From contig NC_056034.1 in NCBI RefSeq assembly GCF_004379255.2, positions 34,413,262 to 34,477,261 on the forward strand: a stretch of 64,000 bases of DNA. Reading direction: 5' to 3'. Below are positions 24,241-34,928 of this stretch, piece after piece. The notes beneath the pieces are model-generated. The model was not told the DNA's origin. It saw only the letters and a program-made list of their open reading frames with translations, and ran no database searches. Made by a program: the position numbers and the translations under genes. How positions within the stretch are numbered: position 1 is the stretch's first letter; every line of letters starts with the position of its first letter. This DNA is from Salvia splendens. Its lineage: Eukaryota > Streptophyta > Magnoliopsida > Lamiales > Lamiaceae.

Positions 24241-25188
24241 CAAAATTGTGGGCTTCTAAATTTAATTAACCTACACTGTATATTCTATAACGGAAGTGTC
24301 ACTTGAAAACATGGTAGATAATCCAATGGCACCATCGGGTCAAAAATAGTGTGAAGAAAAATTCAAGAAACTTTCCCCATTTCCGAGTAGTAGGTTAGAT
24401 TTTTATTATTCGAGCTATGTTCATGAAATACATTGGAAACTATCTATTGGGTTTGGTTCTCCGTATTGGGCCAACAATTCTAATTTGTGTTTGCATGATG
24501 ACTTAGGAATATTGAGGCCTATGAATAGTGATTCACTTCCTTGTGATGTCTTTCCAACTTTCCACTTTGTCCTTTTATTTCTTCTCCTCTTGGAATATTA
24601 AACTAGAATATGGAGGTAAGCAAAAAAAAACTCATCAGAATCAATTAAATATTAAGTCATTTTATCAGAAAATATCATCTTAAATCTTTCATGTATATTA
24701 TCCATTTATCAATTTATTTACTATTGTTATTGTCTTGTTAGGTAGGCATTGATCTATAGTTATTTATGTTATGAGAAACACAGATCCTCAAAGTTCATCA
24801 CATAATTTGTCTAGCATGTTATATAAATTAACAGCATATATACTAGAGAATTGTGTGTCCACTCGAAATTAAAGGTCATCTAACCATTCATTAGTTGGCT
24901 CTCTATCACTCTTAACTCATTCCTTACTTAGATCTATTCTTTTCCTTATATTATCCATAAGTCTCATCATTTTTATTACTTTTCTTATTTTTATTATAGT
25001 AAACAACAAAAACTTGAAAGAAAACGCTATAGAAAAAAAACGAAGAAAATAACCAAATCTAAATAAAATTAAATTAAATACGGAGATATGGTTTGTTTGT
25101 TGGGTTCAGCCGTTCAAACCCAATAGTACCTTGAGGGCAAAACCCCTCCAAACACAACTAGCAAATTGTATATGAAATCTACATAAAT
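24241..25188. other. Intergenic, no gene seen
   Basis: AT-rich sequence without supported genes or repeats of note. Confidence 0.5.
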
Positions 25189-25214
25189 AAATATATATAT
25201 ATATATATATATAT

Positions 25215-25501
25215 AGGAAAATGATCAATACAAAACTTGATCTCAATACAAAATCCAGACCAAATCCTGACCATGAGATTTGACAATCCAATGGTCAATA
25301 ATTAAACAAAAACACGGAGGGTCATTGTAAAGCAGTTTTAGGTCATATTATAAACTTTGGGTTTGAGGTCATGTTAAGATCATTTCATGTCATCCTTACT
25401 ATAATGACGTAAAAATAAGCTTACAATGACCTAAAAATGACTTTTGTATGCTTGGTTCTGCATTTTTGTATTAAGAATGGTTTTGCATAGATCAAAACCC
25501 T
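25215..25501. mobile_element. MITE in a TA microsatellite, copy A
   Basis: A 287-bp block starts AGGAAAATGATCAATACAAA and ends CATAGATCAAAACCCT, with (TA)n on both sides. It contains repeated TAGGTCAT/ATGACCTA phrases. It is related in inverted orientation to the block at 25520-25810. Insertion into TA repeats recalls Micron-like plant MITEs; the superfamily is not established. Confidence 0.7.
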
Positions 25502-25519
25502 ATATATATATATATATAT

Positions 25520-25806
25520 AGGGTTTTGATCTATGCAAAACTAGATTTAAATACAGAAACGCAGAACAATATCATAATTAGGTCACTTTTAGGTCATAAT
25601 TAGGTAATTTTTAGGTCATGCTAACAAAGCATGACCTAAAACGATCTTAGCATGACATTAAACCCAAATATTATAATATGACCTAAAATTGCTTAATTAT
25701 GACCTTCCGTGTTTTTGGTTAATTATTGGCCATTAGATCATCTAATCCTAGGGCCAAGATTTGGTCTGCATTTCTGGATTTAAACACATACTTATTTTGA
25801 TCATCT

Positions 25807-25810
<4 letters not shown>
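25520..25810. mobile_element. MITE in a TA microsatellite, copy B (inverted)
   Basis: Starts AGGGTTTTGATCTATGCAAA, the complement of the end of copy A, and ends TTTTGATCATCTCCCT. Only about 20 bp of TA repeat separates it from copy A, and another (TA)n follows (to about 25843). Confidence 0.7.
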
Positions 25811-25843
<33 letters not shown>

Positions 25844-25849
<6 letters not shown>

Positions 25850-26204
25850 AAAAACAAAGAGAAAACTAAGCGAAAACGAGAGCTATCTCGTTGAGCTCTT
25901 TGTGCAGCCATGAGGCTCGTCCCTCTCCTATAAAGAGTTCCGCTGCTATCCCCTCTCCTCCCCTTCTTGGAAGATCACCAAGAGCATTTATTCTAGATAT
26001 TGTTAGGCCTTTTTGGTACAATGAAATCGAATAAAAATAAAATTAAATGATGATAGCAATGAAATGAAGATATCAATAAAATGATGATTTTTTTTATTTT
26101 TCTTTCGTATTTTTTTTATTCTATTGTGCTAAACATATGAATAGAATAGAGTGGAATCCTATAAAAACAGATATCTTTATGTTTGAAAAAAAAAGTAAAA
26201 GTTA
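25844..26204. other. Intergenic, no gene seen
   Basis: A GC-richer patch at about 25880-25985 sits in AT-rich DNA; I do not recognise it. Confidence 0.4.
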
Positions 26205-26437
26205 CTCCCTCTATTCCATAATAGAGTCCTATTTAGTTATGATGAGTTTTAAGAAATAAAAATATATATATTGAATAAGTTAGTAGAATATGAGTTAGAA
26301 GTAATATATTAAATTAATAGATTAAAAATGAGTAGAATAAATTAATAGAATGCGAGATCTACTCACTATTTATAATAAAAATAAAATATAACTCTAGTAA
26401 TAAAACGGAGTCCGAAATAGTAAAATGGACGAATATA
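26205..26437. mobile_element. Stowaway-type MITE, degenerate right end
   Basis: Starts CTCCCTCTATTCCATAATAG after TA. The right side (GAGTCCGAAATAGTAAAATGG) mirrors it imperfectly. Confidence 0.6.
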
Positions 26438-26570
26438 ATTTGGCCTATCCACTTTTTTACTATTATGGGGTATTTCCGTAGATATAATGGACTAATTCTT
26501 CTTTTGTGAAAGCATGTCAACTTACTTCCAATTTAATGAAGAGCAATAGATTAATTCCCGCATAGTGAGT

Positions 26571-26774
26571 GACGCATGACATTTGTGCGTCGCTATTAAT
26601 GAAACGCACAAATGTTATGCGTCTTTACTGAAAGACGCACAAATAATATGCGTCTTTAATAAACACGCATATAGATTATGCGTCGATAAACGACGCATAT
26701 ATGTTATGCGTCGTTATTTAATGACGCATAACATATATGCGTCATTTGTTAAAGATGTATATTATTTGTGCGTC
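26571..26774. repeat. Palindrome array, left MULE end, 7 units
   Basis: Seven 20-21-bp units with half sites related to GACGCATAA and TTATGCGTC and a short centre, spaced by about 11-16 bp. Units alternate between ATGCGTC and GTGCGTC right arms. The array lies just inside the terminal sequence and about 450 bp before the PMD start codon. Confidence 0.9.
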
Positions 26775-27226
26775 GTTAAATCGGGATTAAGAGGGCAGAA
26801 TGCTCGTAATTGACAGACGACGCAGCGAGCAGCGAAGGAGGGGCGATTTCAGGGACGATTTCCGGCGATTTGAGGCGTTTTCCGACATATTTCAACCAAA
26901 TACCAAACATATTTCGGTAATTATTCATCCATTTGGCTACATAAATCAATAATTGCTGAAGTTATGGAGGTTTTCCCTAATTTAGTAAAGTTAGGGTTTA
27001 TATGAAATTGCTCAATTTACGGACGATTACTGTTAGTGTGTTGCTTATTTGTGTTGTTTTGTTGCGTATTTGTGTGTTTCACATGAATTTAGGGTCAATT
27101 GTAGAAGTAAGTGGTTCAATTGAAATTATATACCCAAAGTGCAGAAAATATATATATTCTTGTGCAAAAATGTGAAAATTTTAGTTATCTTATGCTATTA
27201 TATGTTGGGTGAATGTTTTGAAGTAG

Positions 27227-29555
27227 ATGGCATCTGCAAGTTCTGAACAACAGTTATGTTATGGACCTGAGGATCCATCCGTACTGTTTCATCAAAACGA
27301 ACATATTTCAGCCTCATTGTTGGCGAATGGCACAACAAATGTGTTCAGAGTTCGTAGGACGGAGAGTAAGGTTTGGGCATTGCCAATACATGAAGATGTG
27401 ATGCATTGGCTTGATGTTTGGGGGTTCAGAGGTGTGATTGAATGTGGAAGGCCAAGAAGGATGGACAATGACCTAATAACTGCATTGATCGAGCGATGGA
27501 GGCCTGAGACCCACTGTTTCCACCTTCCAGTTGGTGAGGTAACCGTAACCTTACAGGATGTGCAAAACCTGTGGGGTTTGAGAGCAGACGGTCGTGTTTT
27601 CACTGGCTGTGACTACCCTATTGGATATGAAGATTGGCCCAGCAAGTGTAGAGATGTGTTGGGATGGATACCTGACGCAGAAACAGAAACGAAGCACGGT
27701 GGGTTGTTGATGACGTCTCTGATCAACCAAGCGACTATGCCGTTGGGTGATGGGCTGCATGAGTATGCATACGTCCAAAGAACACGTATACATGCTCTAA
27801 TCTTGTTAGGGGGGCTTATTTTACCGGACACTACCGGGTGCAAGGTCCCCTTTATGTGGATAAATGCCTTTGACGATTCGGAAGACGTGGCTAATATCAG
27901 TTGGGGTAGTGCTGCTTTAGCATACCTGTATCATTATTTGTGTGAAGCTTCTGTAGGCAGACAGAGAAGAGATGTGGGTGGCCCTATGGTTCTCTTGCAG
28001 CTGTGGGCGTGGGAAAGAATGCCTACATTGAGGCCAGCTTTCTTGATATCGCCTACGCACACGCCGTATACCCCGTGTGGAGTCAAGTAATATTTTTTTT
28101 AAGTAACTTACTTAATTATGTATTTTTTTGGGTAACTTTTGATATTAATATTCCGTGTAGGTGGCACGGAGTTACTGAAATTGGAAATGCGCCCCAACAT
28201 TCAGTAGCTCATTATCGTGATCAGTTATCATTGATTCGTCCGGGCCAGGTGAAATTTATTTTTGTTAGCTTAGCTAATGAATTAATCTAGTATGAAATTA
28301 ATTGTGTGAATGATATTATGTTTTTGTAGTTTCTGTGGACACCATATACAGATTGTATCCTGCCCGATTACTGCATTGATTCGACTGCATCCTACTTGTG
28401 CGACACATATTTGGTGTGCTGGTCATTTGTCGAGGCACACGAGGCTGGACGCGTTTGCCGACAATTCAACCGCTACCAGCGTATTCCTCAGTATTGTGAT
28501 AGGATGCTACATAATGCCGGACATCTGTCTAAAAGTCACCGCCGTGGGAGGAAGGGCGCCGATTGGGCTAAGGTACATAAATTCTACATTGAAGAATGGG
28601 ATTTGAGACACCACAGGTTCCAAGCAAATTTTGATCATGCCACGATGACCATGGATGGTCGCATTAATCCGGGCTATATGGCGTGGTTCAATAGGATCAC
28701 AGTGTCGTACCTAGTTCAACCTGTGACACAGTCAACGGTTGGGATGAACGAGTCAGCATCTTCTATGATGAAATTGGTATGTTATGTTTTTTTATATAAT
28801 AATGTATTTAGTTTGAAGTTTGTATAGATTGATTGTAATGATTTTATATTTGTGCTATCTAGGTCGAGACCATTCAGGGGATATGGCATTTGACCTCTGA
28901 ACACGACACAGACCCTCGATTACGGCAGATTCGTGCAATGGCTGATGCGCTTCGTACGACGGACCATACTGATGTGATGGAGTATCCAACATCGCAACGG
29001 CGAAATGTGGTCATGCCGCCACGCCCACCAACTTCTCTTCGTCATGGACTGCCGGGTGTCCGGACGGGAGGACACGGGATTACACGACAGCATAGGTTGT
29101 CGCAGCAGCAACCTCCGCAACCTGATTATGCGGTACCAGAGCCCTTGAGTCCGGAGCACGATCCCCCAGGATGGTCTCAGTTGAGTGGTGCAAGCCATGA
29201 GCCCTCGCAATGGGGAGCACGGGCATCATGTGATTCGTTCTTTGGCGGTGGGTCTGATTGGGGTGCAACTCAACCAGGGCGTGATTCATACTTTCAAAAT
29301 TATCAATTTGTTGATCCTGTGGGGGAAGAAGAGGGCGGGGAAGAAGAAGAAGAAGAGGGCGGGGAAGAAGAAGAAGTCGGCGGGGAAGAAGAAGACGAAG
29401 TAATATTCCGACGAACGTCCGAGGGATCCTCACGACCAGCTATGAAGAGTTCATCAAGTACGATTGGGAGGGCTATGCACAATGTATTAAGGGGATTGTC
29501 AACAAGGAAGAACAAAGGGAAAGCTCCGACAAAGTTCACGCCTTCATCTAGATAG
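27227..29555 (+). CDS. Plant mobile domain (PMD) protein encoded in a MULE
   Basis: Exons 27227-28086, 28161-28248, 28330-28776 and 28863-29555, with GT-AG introns of 74-86 bp, give 695 aa in one frame. The PMD/MAIN-like region begins near residue 45 with LPIHEDVMHWLDVWGF, continues through ALIERWRPETHCFHLP, GEVTVTLQDVQNLWGL and VLLQLWAWERMP (end of exon 1), and goes on in exons 2-4 with AHYRDQL, LWTPYTD and an IEEWDLR segment. The last 150 residues are low complexity and end in a Glu/Gly-rich acidic tract. No lesion is visible. PMD proteins occur in host genes (MAIN/MAIL1) and in transposons, and host members act in silencing and genome stability. Here it is convergent with the transposase inside one element. 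Its role is unknown; a silencing-related or transposition accessory role is only inference. Confidence 0.85.
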
Positions 29556-30284
29556 CTTTCGAATGTGATTCGTTCTTTCGGAATGTTCGTAAGTTGTTTT
29601 TTGAACAATTTTTGATGTGATGAAACAGGTTGGTTTAAGAATATTTTCAATGGTGCAATTTTTGAACAATTTCGGTAATATGATGTTCAAAAATCACAAT
29701 TTCGGTATTGCTCAAAATCGCCCGCCCGGGCGTTTTATAACCTCAAAATCGTCCGCCCGGGCGAAGTTTCTGGAATCAACAGTTCGTTTCTCAATTCACT
29801 CGGTGACGCATAACTTTTATGCGTCGTTCCTTAGTGACGCATAAAGAGTATGCGTCGTTCCTTGGTGACGCATAATCATTATGCGTCGTTCCTTGGTGAC
29901 GCATAACGATTATGCGTCGTTCCTTGGTGACGTATAAATGTTATGCGCCACCGGGCGATTTACGTAACACACTCTTGAGTCCAGAAACTTGTGATTTTTG
30001 AACATTTTTGAAAAATTGTTTAAACATATTTCGTTACACTTTGCCCGATGTGGTCGTATTGTGATGTTTGAACATTTTTGAGTGGGTGAAACACGTTTCG
30101 GGCATGTGGTGGTATTAAAAATACTTGTCGTAATAAAAAGCATACTAACTGTCAAAATAAAAAACATAACAATTGTCGACTAACATCTCACATATGTTGA
30201 CACATACACGATAGGTATCACATCAGCCTCAAACACAAATACATAAACATAGTAGTTGATACATAAACATAACATACCACGACT
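29556..30284. other. Intergenic space between the convergent PMD and MURA genes
   Basis: About 730 bp hold the 3' ends of both genes and a central palindrome array. Parts of the two sides are inverted copies: TGTTCAAAAATCACAA near 29684 recurs inverted near 29989-30004, and AAGTTTCTGGAATCAA near 29764 recurs inverted as a CCAGAAACTT phrase near 29981. Two GCCCGCCCGGGCG-type palindromes lie near 29720 and 29750. Confidence 0.8.
29804..29949. repeat. Central palindrome array, 5 units, 31-bp period
   Basis: Five 21-bp palindromes (half sites GACGCATAA and TTATGCGTC with a 3-bp centre) are separated by a nearly constant 10-bp spacer GTTCCTTGGT. The last unit is degenerate. The array is shared in type with both MULE ends but more regular. 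Confidence 0.92.
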
Positions 30285-32978
30285 TTACTGAACGGCACCG
30301 GCTGAGCAATTTCTTCGGTCATGCCCCTCTATCCCGCAATTTCTGCAACGGCGGGGAGCCCTCGGTTCATCTTCCTCATGGACATCCATTTGATTAAGTA
30401 TCCTCCTTCTTCTAACGCGGCCACGCGTTCTAGGAATCAACTGCTGAGGGGTGATGCACAATTTCCATGAAGGTGCAACCCAATACTCTTCGTGTCTTGG
30501 TGCATCAAATGAAACTTGAGTATAGTACTGGGATCTCCATGTACCTAGGTAGTACTTCTCATCTATGAGGTCCATCATAACATGACCTCTGTCTCTAGCA
30601 ACCGCACAAGCATGCGAACAAGGGATTCTCCACATCTGCCACTTACCACAACTGCAACTCGATTCCAAATACCTGACTATTTGAACATTGTTGCCCTTTG
30701 ACACTCCTTTTACGATTCTTCCTCGAGTTCGGACATGGTACTTCCCAACATCTCGGTCAATGACAGTGATGTAATGTTTTCGCCCCTTTGAGTCATTCTT
30801 AGCAAGTTTGTCCCTCGCCCATGGGGTTAATTCACCTTCGGTGTGTTCGATTGTTGTCTTCTTCTACACCCACCATTTCACCGTCCTCCAAAATGTCAAA
30901 TCAACCAACGCTCTAATCGGCAACTCTCTCACACCCCTCAAGACGTTATTGTAGCACTCCGACATGTTTGTTGTGGCCACCCCCCACCTAAGTCCACCAT
31001 CGTAGCACAGTGACCAACATTCTTTTGTAATCCTATTTAACATTCGAACCGCACCACTGTTGACATCATATAGTGCTCGACGTCTTCTGGCAAATTTACG
31101 TTCCTGAGAACTTACCCCCAACTTCCATATAATGGCCTTCACATTGGGACCCTTGTGCTTCTTCAACACATTTGCCCTAACATGAAGCAAACAAAATTTG
31201 TGGTGTATCTGCGGGGCCCTTGTCATGATTTCAGACTCCATTGCATTCAAGAGTCCTTTATGCCTATCTGATATAATGCACACCTCCCGCTCGTATTTCA
31301 CCACATGAGTTCTGACATGATCCATAAACCACGACCAACTGTCATTGGTTTCTTCATCCACCACAGCATATGCAATAGGCAAGCATGTCTTGTTAGCATC
31401 AAAACCACAAGCAACAAGCAACTTACCTTTAAATCTTCCTCGGAGGTGAGTCCCGTCAACTGTTAACACCGGTGCGGCCTTCTGGAACGCATGTATTGCA
31501 GGCCCAAATGCCCAGAAAACATAGTTGAACACCATTGTACGCCTCTGACTCAACAGATCGTTATGCTTCCACTCAACAATTGTGCCCATATTCTGTGACT
31601 GGAGTTCCAACATGTAGCTTGGCAACTGCCTAAACGATTCCTCCCATCCACCGTATACAAACTCTATAGCCTTTCTCTTTGCATACCACGCCTTCTTATA
31701 ACTGATTAACACACCAAATCTGTCTTGAACATCAGCTATTATGGAGAAGACCTTGAAATCGGCACATTGTCGCACATGATGTCGAATCAACAGAGCTATC
31801 ATTGGGGATGAAAAGTTAGCATGATCTCTATTAGCACGATGGCCTATACAAGTATGTCGATTCTTCCACTTCCTAACTTCCCACATATCGTCATGCGACC
31901 TTTGTGTAACCGAAACCTCCCACTTACATTCCCTCGCCTTTTCAGCGTCGGTGGTGCTGATGATGCCTGCCCCTGTTACTGTCGTTCCTGCTGGAAATTT
32001 GCATACAGCATGCCACCTTCTTAGTTTGCTCTCGACAACCTTAAACTGTTTTTCATTCCACAAACTCCACATAGTAATAGCAGTCTTCACGTGTAGCTTG
32101 GAATCGAATTTTGTTCCCAACACAATCCGATGCGGCTCATTCTCATTCCAATACAAAAGGCTGTGTTCATTACCACCCACATCATCCGATACTCCAGAAG
32201 GACGACTTGGTAATTCACGAAAGAATCTAAACCCACTAGGATTGTATTCCGGAAGTGGTTGTTCACCTTGCATAACAGGTTTACATGGTACTATCTCATC
32301 ATCAGAACTAGCACCGACATCATCAGCACCATCACCATCACTGAGATCGGGGTCTGCCTCTGTCTCAGATAGTGGCCTTGGCTCAGCAAGATCATCTGCA
32401 GCATCGACCTCATCATTCAATCCAACCCCAACATCAGCAACATCTACAACATCTAAAACATCTCGCTGCTCATTCATACTACGATCAAAGCTCATTTGGT
32501 CCACCCTCGCAGATGAACCAATACCATAGTCAAAACTCATTTGTTCAAACCTCGCAGATGCTCCAATACCATAATCAACAACTGGTGGGATTTCTGCACT
32601 CCTCACCGGTGAATACTCAACAAATAATTCAATACACCCACTTGAATTTTGAGCATTGTTGAACATAAACATCACACTGTCATCATTGCAAATCAGAGAA
32701 CATGTATAACTCATACCGGAAGCAACGACTATACATTGTCTCCATAATAATTCAATTGTGTATTGGTTCATATCTATTCCCATCGCATCACAGATCATTG
32801 CTACCAATTCAGAATAGGAAACACCTGAATTTAATATGATGGAGCTCCTCGGACGAGGTGGTTCATAACCAATACCCATATGTGGTAGTTGAACTACTCT
32901 ACCACCCCAATACAAACTCACAAATACTTGCATGATTTCTGCATCAAAGACATTTAACACTACGACAATTAAGGACAT
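30285..32978 (-). pseudogene. MURA-type MULE transposase, one premature stop
   Basis: The minus-strand frame runs from ATG at 32978 to the stop at 30285 (898 codons) with a single internal TAG at 30864-30866 after residue 704. An N-terminal PB1-like region and an acidic linker with two GIG(A/S)SAR..QMSFD repeats precede the MULE DDE domain. Visible motifs: VLTVDGTHLRG (first Asp), CIISDRHKGLLNAM (second Asp), ATTNMSECYNNVLRG (likely Glu region). Beyond the stop are the SWIM finger CSCGKWQMWRIPCSH and a CCHC knuckle CRNCGIEGHDRRNC. The TAG separates the catalytic core from the SWIM finger, so the protein is probably inactive unless the stop is read through, spliced out or a sequence error. MURA would bind element ends and catalyse excision and insertion. 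Confidence 0.9.
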
Positions 32979-33190
32979 TTTTCCTACAAGCCCTAATTTG
33001 TATAAATTGGGTCAAACTAACAAATGAAAGCACAATAAACATGAATAATGTCGAATGTAGCTAAATTGATTAACAAATTACCGGATCTTATGGAAAAATC
33101 GCCGGAAATCGCCGAGAGAGGAAATGAAAGTGTGTGTATGTTCGTCCTGTGATCTGCGTGTGCCTAGAGGGGGTTAAAAGCAGATTTAAC

Positions 33191-33363
33191 GACGCATAAT
33201 GTTTGTGCGTCGTTCAATAGCGACGCATAACCCTTGTGCGTCGTTCAATATCGACGCACAATCCTTATGCGTTGTTAAGCGACGCATAATCCTTGTGCGT
33301 CATTAATTAACGACGCATAAGGATTGTGCGTCGATATTGAACGACGCACAAACATTATGCGTC
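33191..33363. repeat. Palindrome array, right MULE end, 6 units
   Basis: Six 21-bp palindromes with 9-13-bp spacers. The sixth unit is the exact reverse complement of the first, and the fifth nearly that of the third, so the array as a whole can fold as a large hairpin. It lies about 210 bp upstream of the MURA start. Confidence 0.92.
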
Positions 33364-33455
33364 ACTCCCTCAATTAGAATGAATCTATTCTCCTTCATTA
33401 TTTTGGAATTCCATTAACTTCTTAGCACAAAAGAAGAAAGAGCTCTAGATATAAT

Positions 33456-34500
33456 GGGGGAGAGTGGGACCCACGGAGGAAAAAATCAAAAATTTATTTT
33501 ATCTGTGTTATCAAAGGCACGTGAACACATATCTGTTGTGCCGTATATAATCGAGCAGTGCGGGACCCACTACTGTACCCAAAATGTCCTCACCCAATAA
33601 TGCATTTCCCTTTGTGAGTGGGAAGCGAGTCAACGCTCAATTTAGTGGTACACAGATTCCATATATCTGCCCCTAGCCAGTTTTTGCCAAGCGATGAATC
33701 CACCTCAAGGAGAAGGGTATTCTCGTGATTCACTTTGCTTATTCTCTGGTTAGATTTGATTCCAATTGCATGGGTATACTACTATATGATTAAAAGAGGG
33801 TGCAAAATGCAAGAATATAAAATGTTGATTGTCACTCTTTCAATTCTGAACATAATTATTGAAGTTTGAGTAAATAGTTACGAGGTGTTGATGACTTAAA
33901 ACTAATACATCTCGATCTAATTAATAAGTGGGTACCAATCTAATAAGTTACCCAACAAATTGGGTTTACAACACAAACAATTAATTGTGGTGTTTTAAAT
34001 ATTTAATGTGGAGTGGAGAACTGAAAATCAGAGAAGAACACTAAGATATGGGCAACTGCGGCTTCATAATTCACCAAATATTCTAATTCTTTATAATCAT
34101 ACATTAATACTCACAGTGCAGCGCCAGAGCAAACGACGAAATAGAAAGAGGAAGCCGAAAATAAATGAAGCCAGCACGTTTCTCCATTGGCAGAGCTTCA
34201 CCACTCTTTCATTCTAAAAATTTCTGAATTTTTCGTTAAAAATAAAATGTTTTTATTTTTGAATTATTTCATTAAAAATAAAACATTTGTTAAAATTGAA
34301 ACAATACTCTTTCTACTTTTTCTAACTCTTATTTTACTCTCTTTATTAATTCACTAAATAACACCACATAAAATCTTGTACTTGAGAGAATAGTACTTGT
34401 CTACTTACATTATTTATCACATTATAAAATAAATTAAAACTGTTTAGCTCAACCTATTTTCTTCATTATGCTCTATGATAATGATACGAGCATTATTTTA
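33456..34500. other. Intergenic, no gene seen
   Basis: No coding or RNA gene is recognised. A short inverted ATAAAATGTTTTTATTTTT-type segment occurs at about 34239-34290. Confidence 0.5.
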
Positions 34501-34767
34501 GTTAATTAAATTAGGGATTTGCATATCTTTTCCATATCTTTATTTTCTTGTTCATTAAGTTAGTTATTAGCATTATAAATAGAAGTTATTGTAATCATTT
34601 GAGAAATCAACCAAGAATATCAATATTATCTTTCATTCTTTTCTCCAAAGTGAGAAAACTGTCTTGCTCGACGGACGAGTCGGGCACTCGCCCGCGACAG
34701 ATATTTATTGATCGCCGATCTACGGACGCCGATCAGTCCGATATGAGGTTTATCCTATCAGATAATC
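34500..34767 (+). repeat. Probable LTR fragment
   Basis: A TATAAATAGAAGTTATTGTAA promoter-like phrase (about 34574) is followed by AGAAATCAACCAAGAATATC and a GC-richer CTCGACGGACGAG region, the arrangement seen at the 3' half of many plant LTRs. No partner LTR or coding region is present and the ends are undefined. Confidence 0.4.
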
Positions 34768-34928
34768 TATACTCCCTCCATCCCACAAGAATATGCACTG
34801 TTTCCTTTTTAGTTCGTCCCACAAGAATATGCACTTTCTAATTTTGGAAACATTTTTCTCTCTAATGAGGTGTGACTCATTCTCCACTAACAATACTTTA
34901 TTTACTTTTTCTCTCTACCTCTCTCTTA

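Larger units (their letters stand above)
26489..33445 (-). mobile_element. Mutator-like element carrying a MURA transposase and a PMD gene
   Basis: A 6957-bp element flanked by an exact 10-bp duplication TAGATATAAT (26479-26488 and 33446-33455; matching extends to 12 bp). The terminal regions are inverted and related: both carry TTCTTCTTTTGTG close to the edge, then a (GAGC or GGAG)AATAGATT phrase, then AGTGACGCAT leading into arrays of short palindromes. Inside are two convergent genes: a MURA-type transposase on the minus strand (30285-32978) and a four-exon plant-mobile-domain gene on the plus strand (27227-29555). Long TIRs, a 9-11-bp duplication and MURA define a MULE. The exact outermost base is uncertain by 1-2 bp. 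Confidence 0.93.

Noticed and set aside
27292..27843. Minus-strand frames opposite the PMD gene
   Set aside because: The plus strand has the coherent spliced PMD protein; these lack motifs.
29804..29949. Regular 31-bp repeats resembling a CRISPR array
   Set aside because: Plant nuclear context, palindromic units with constant spacers and variable centres, and the same units at both ends of a MULE. The constant spacer is the opposite of a CRISPR array.
31951..32662. Plus-strand Ser/Pro- and His/Gln-rich frames opposite MURA
   Set aside because: Shadows of the acidic linker of the transposase.
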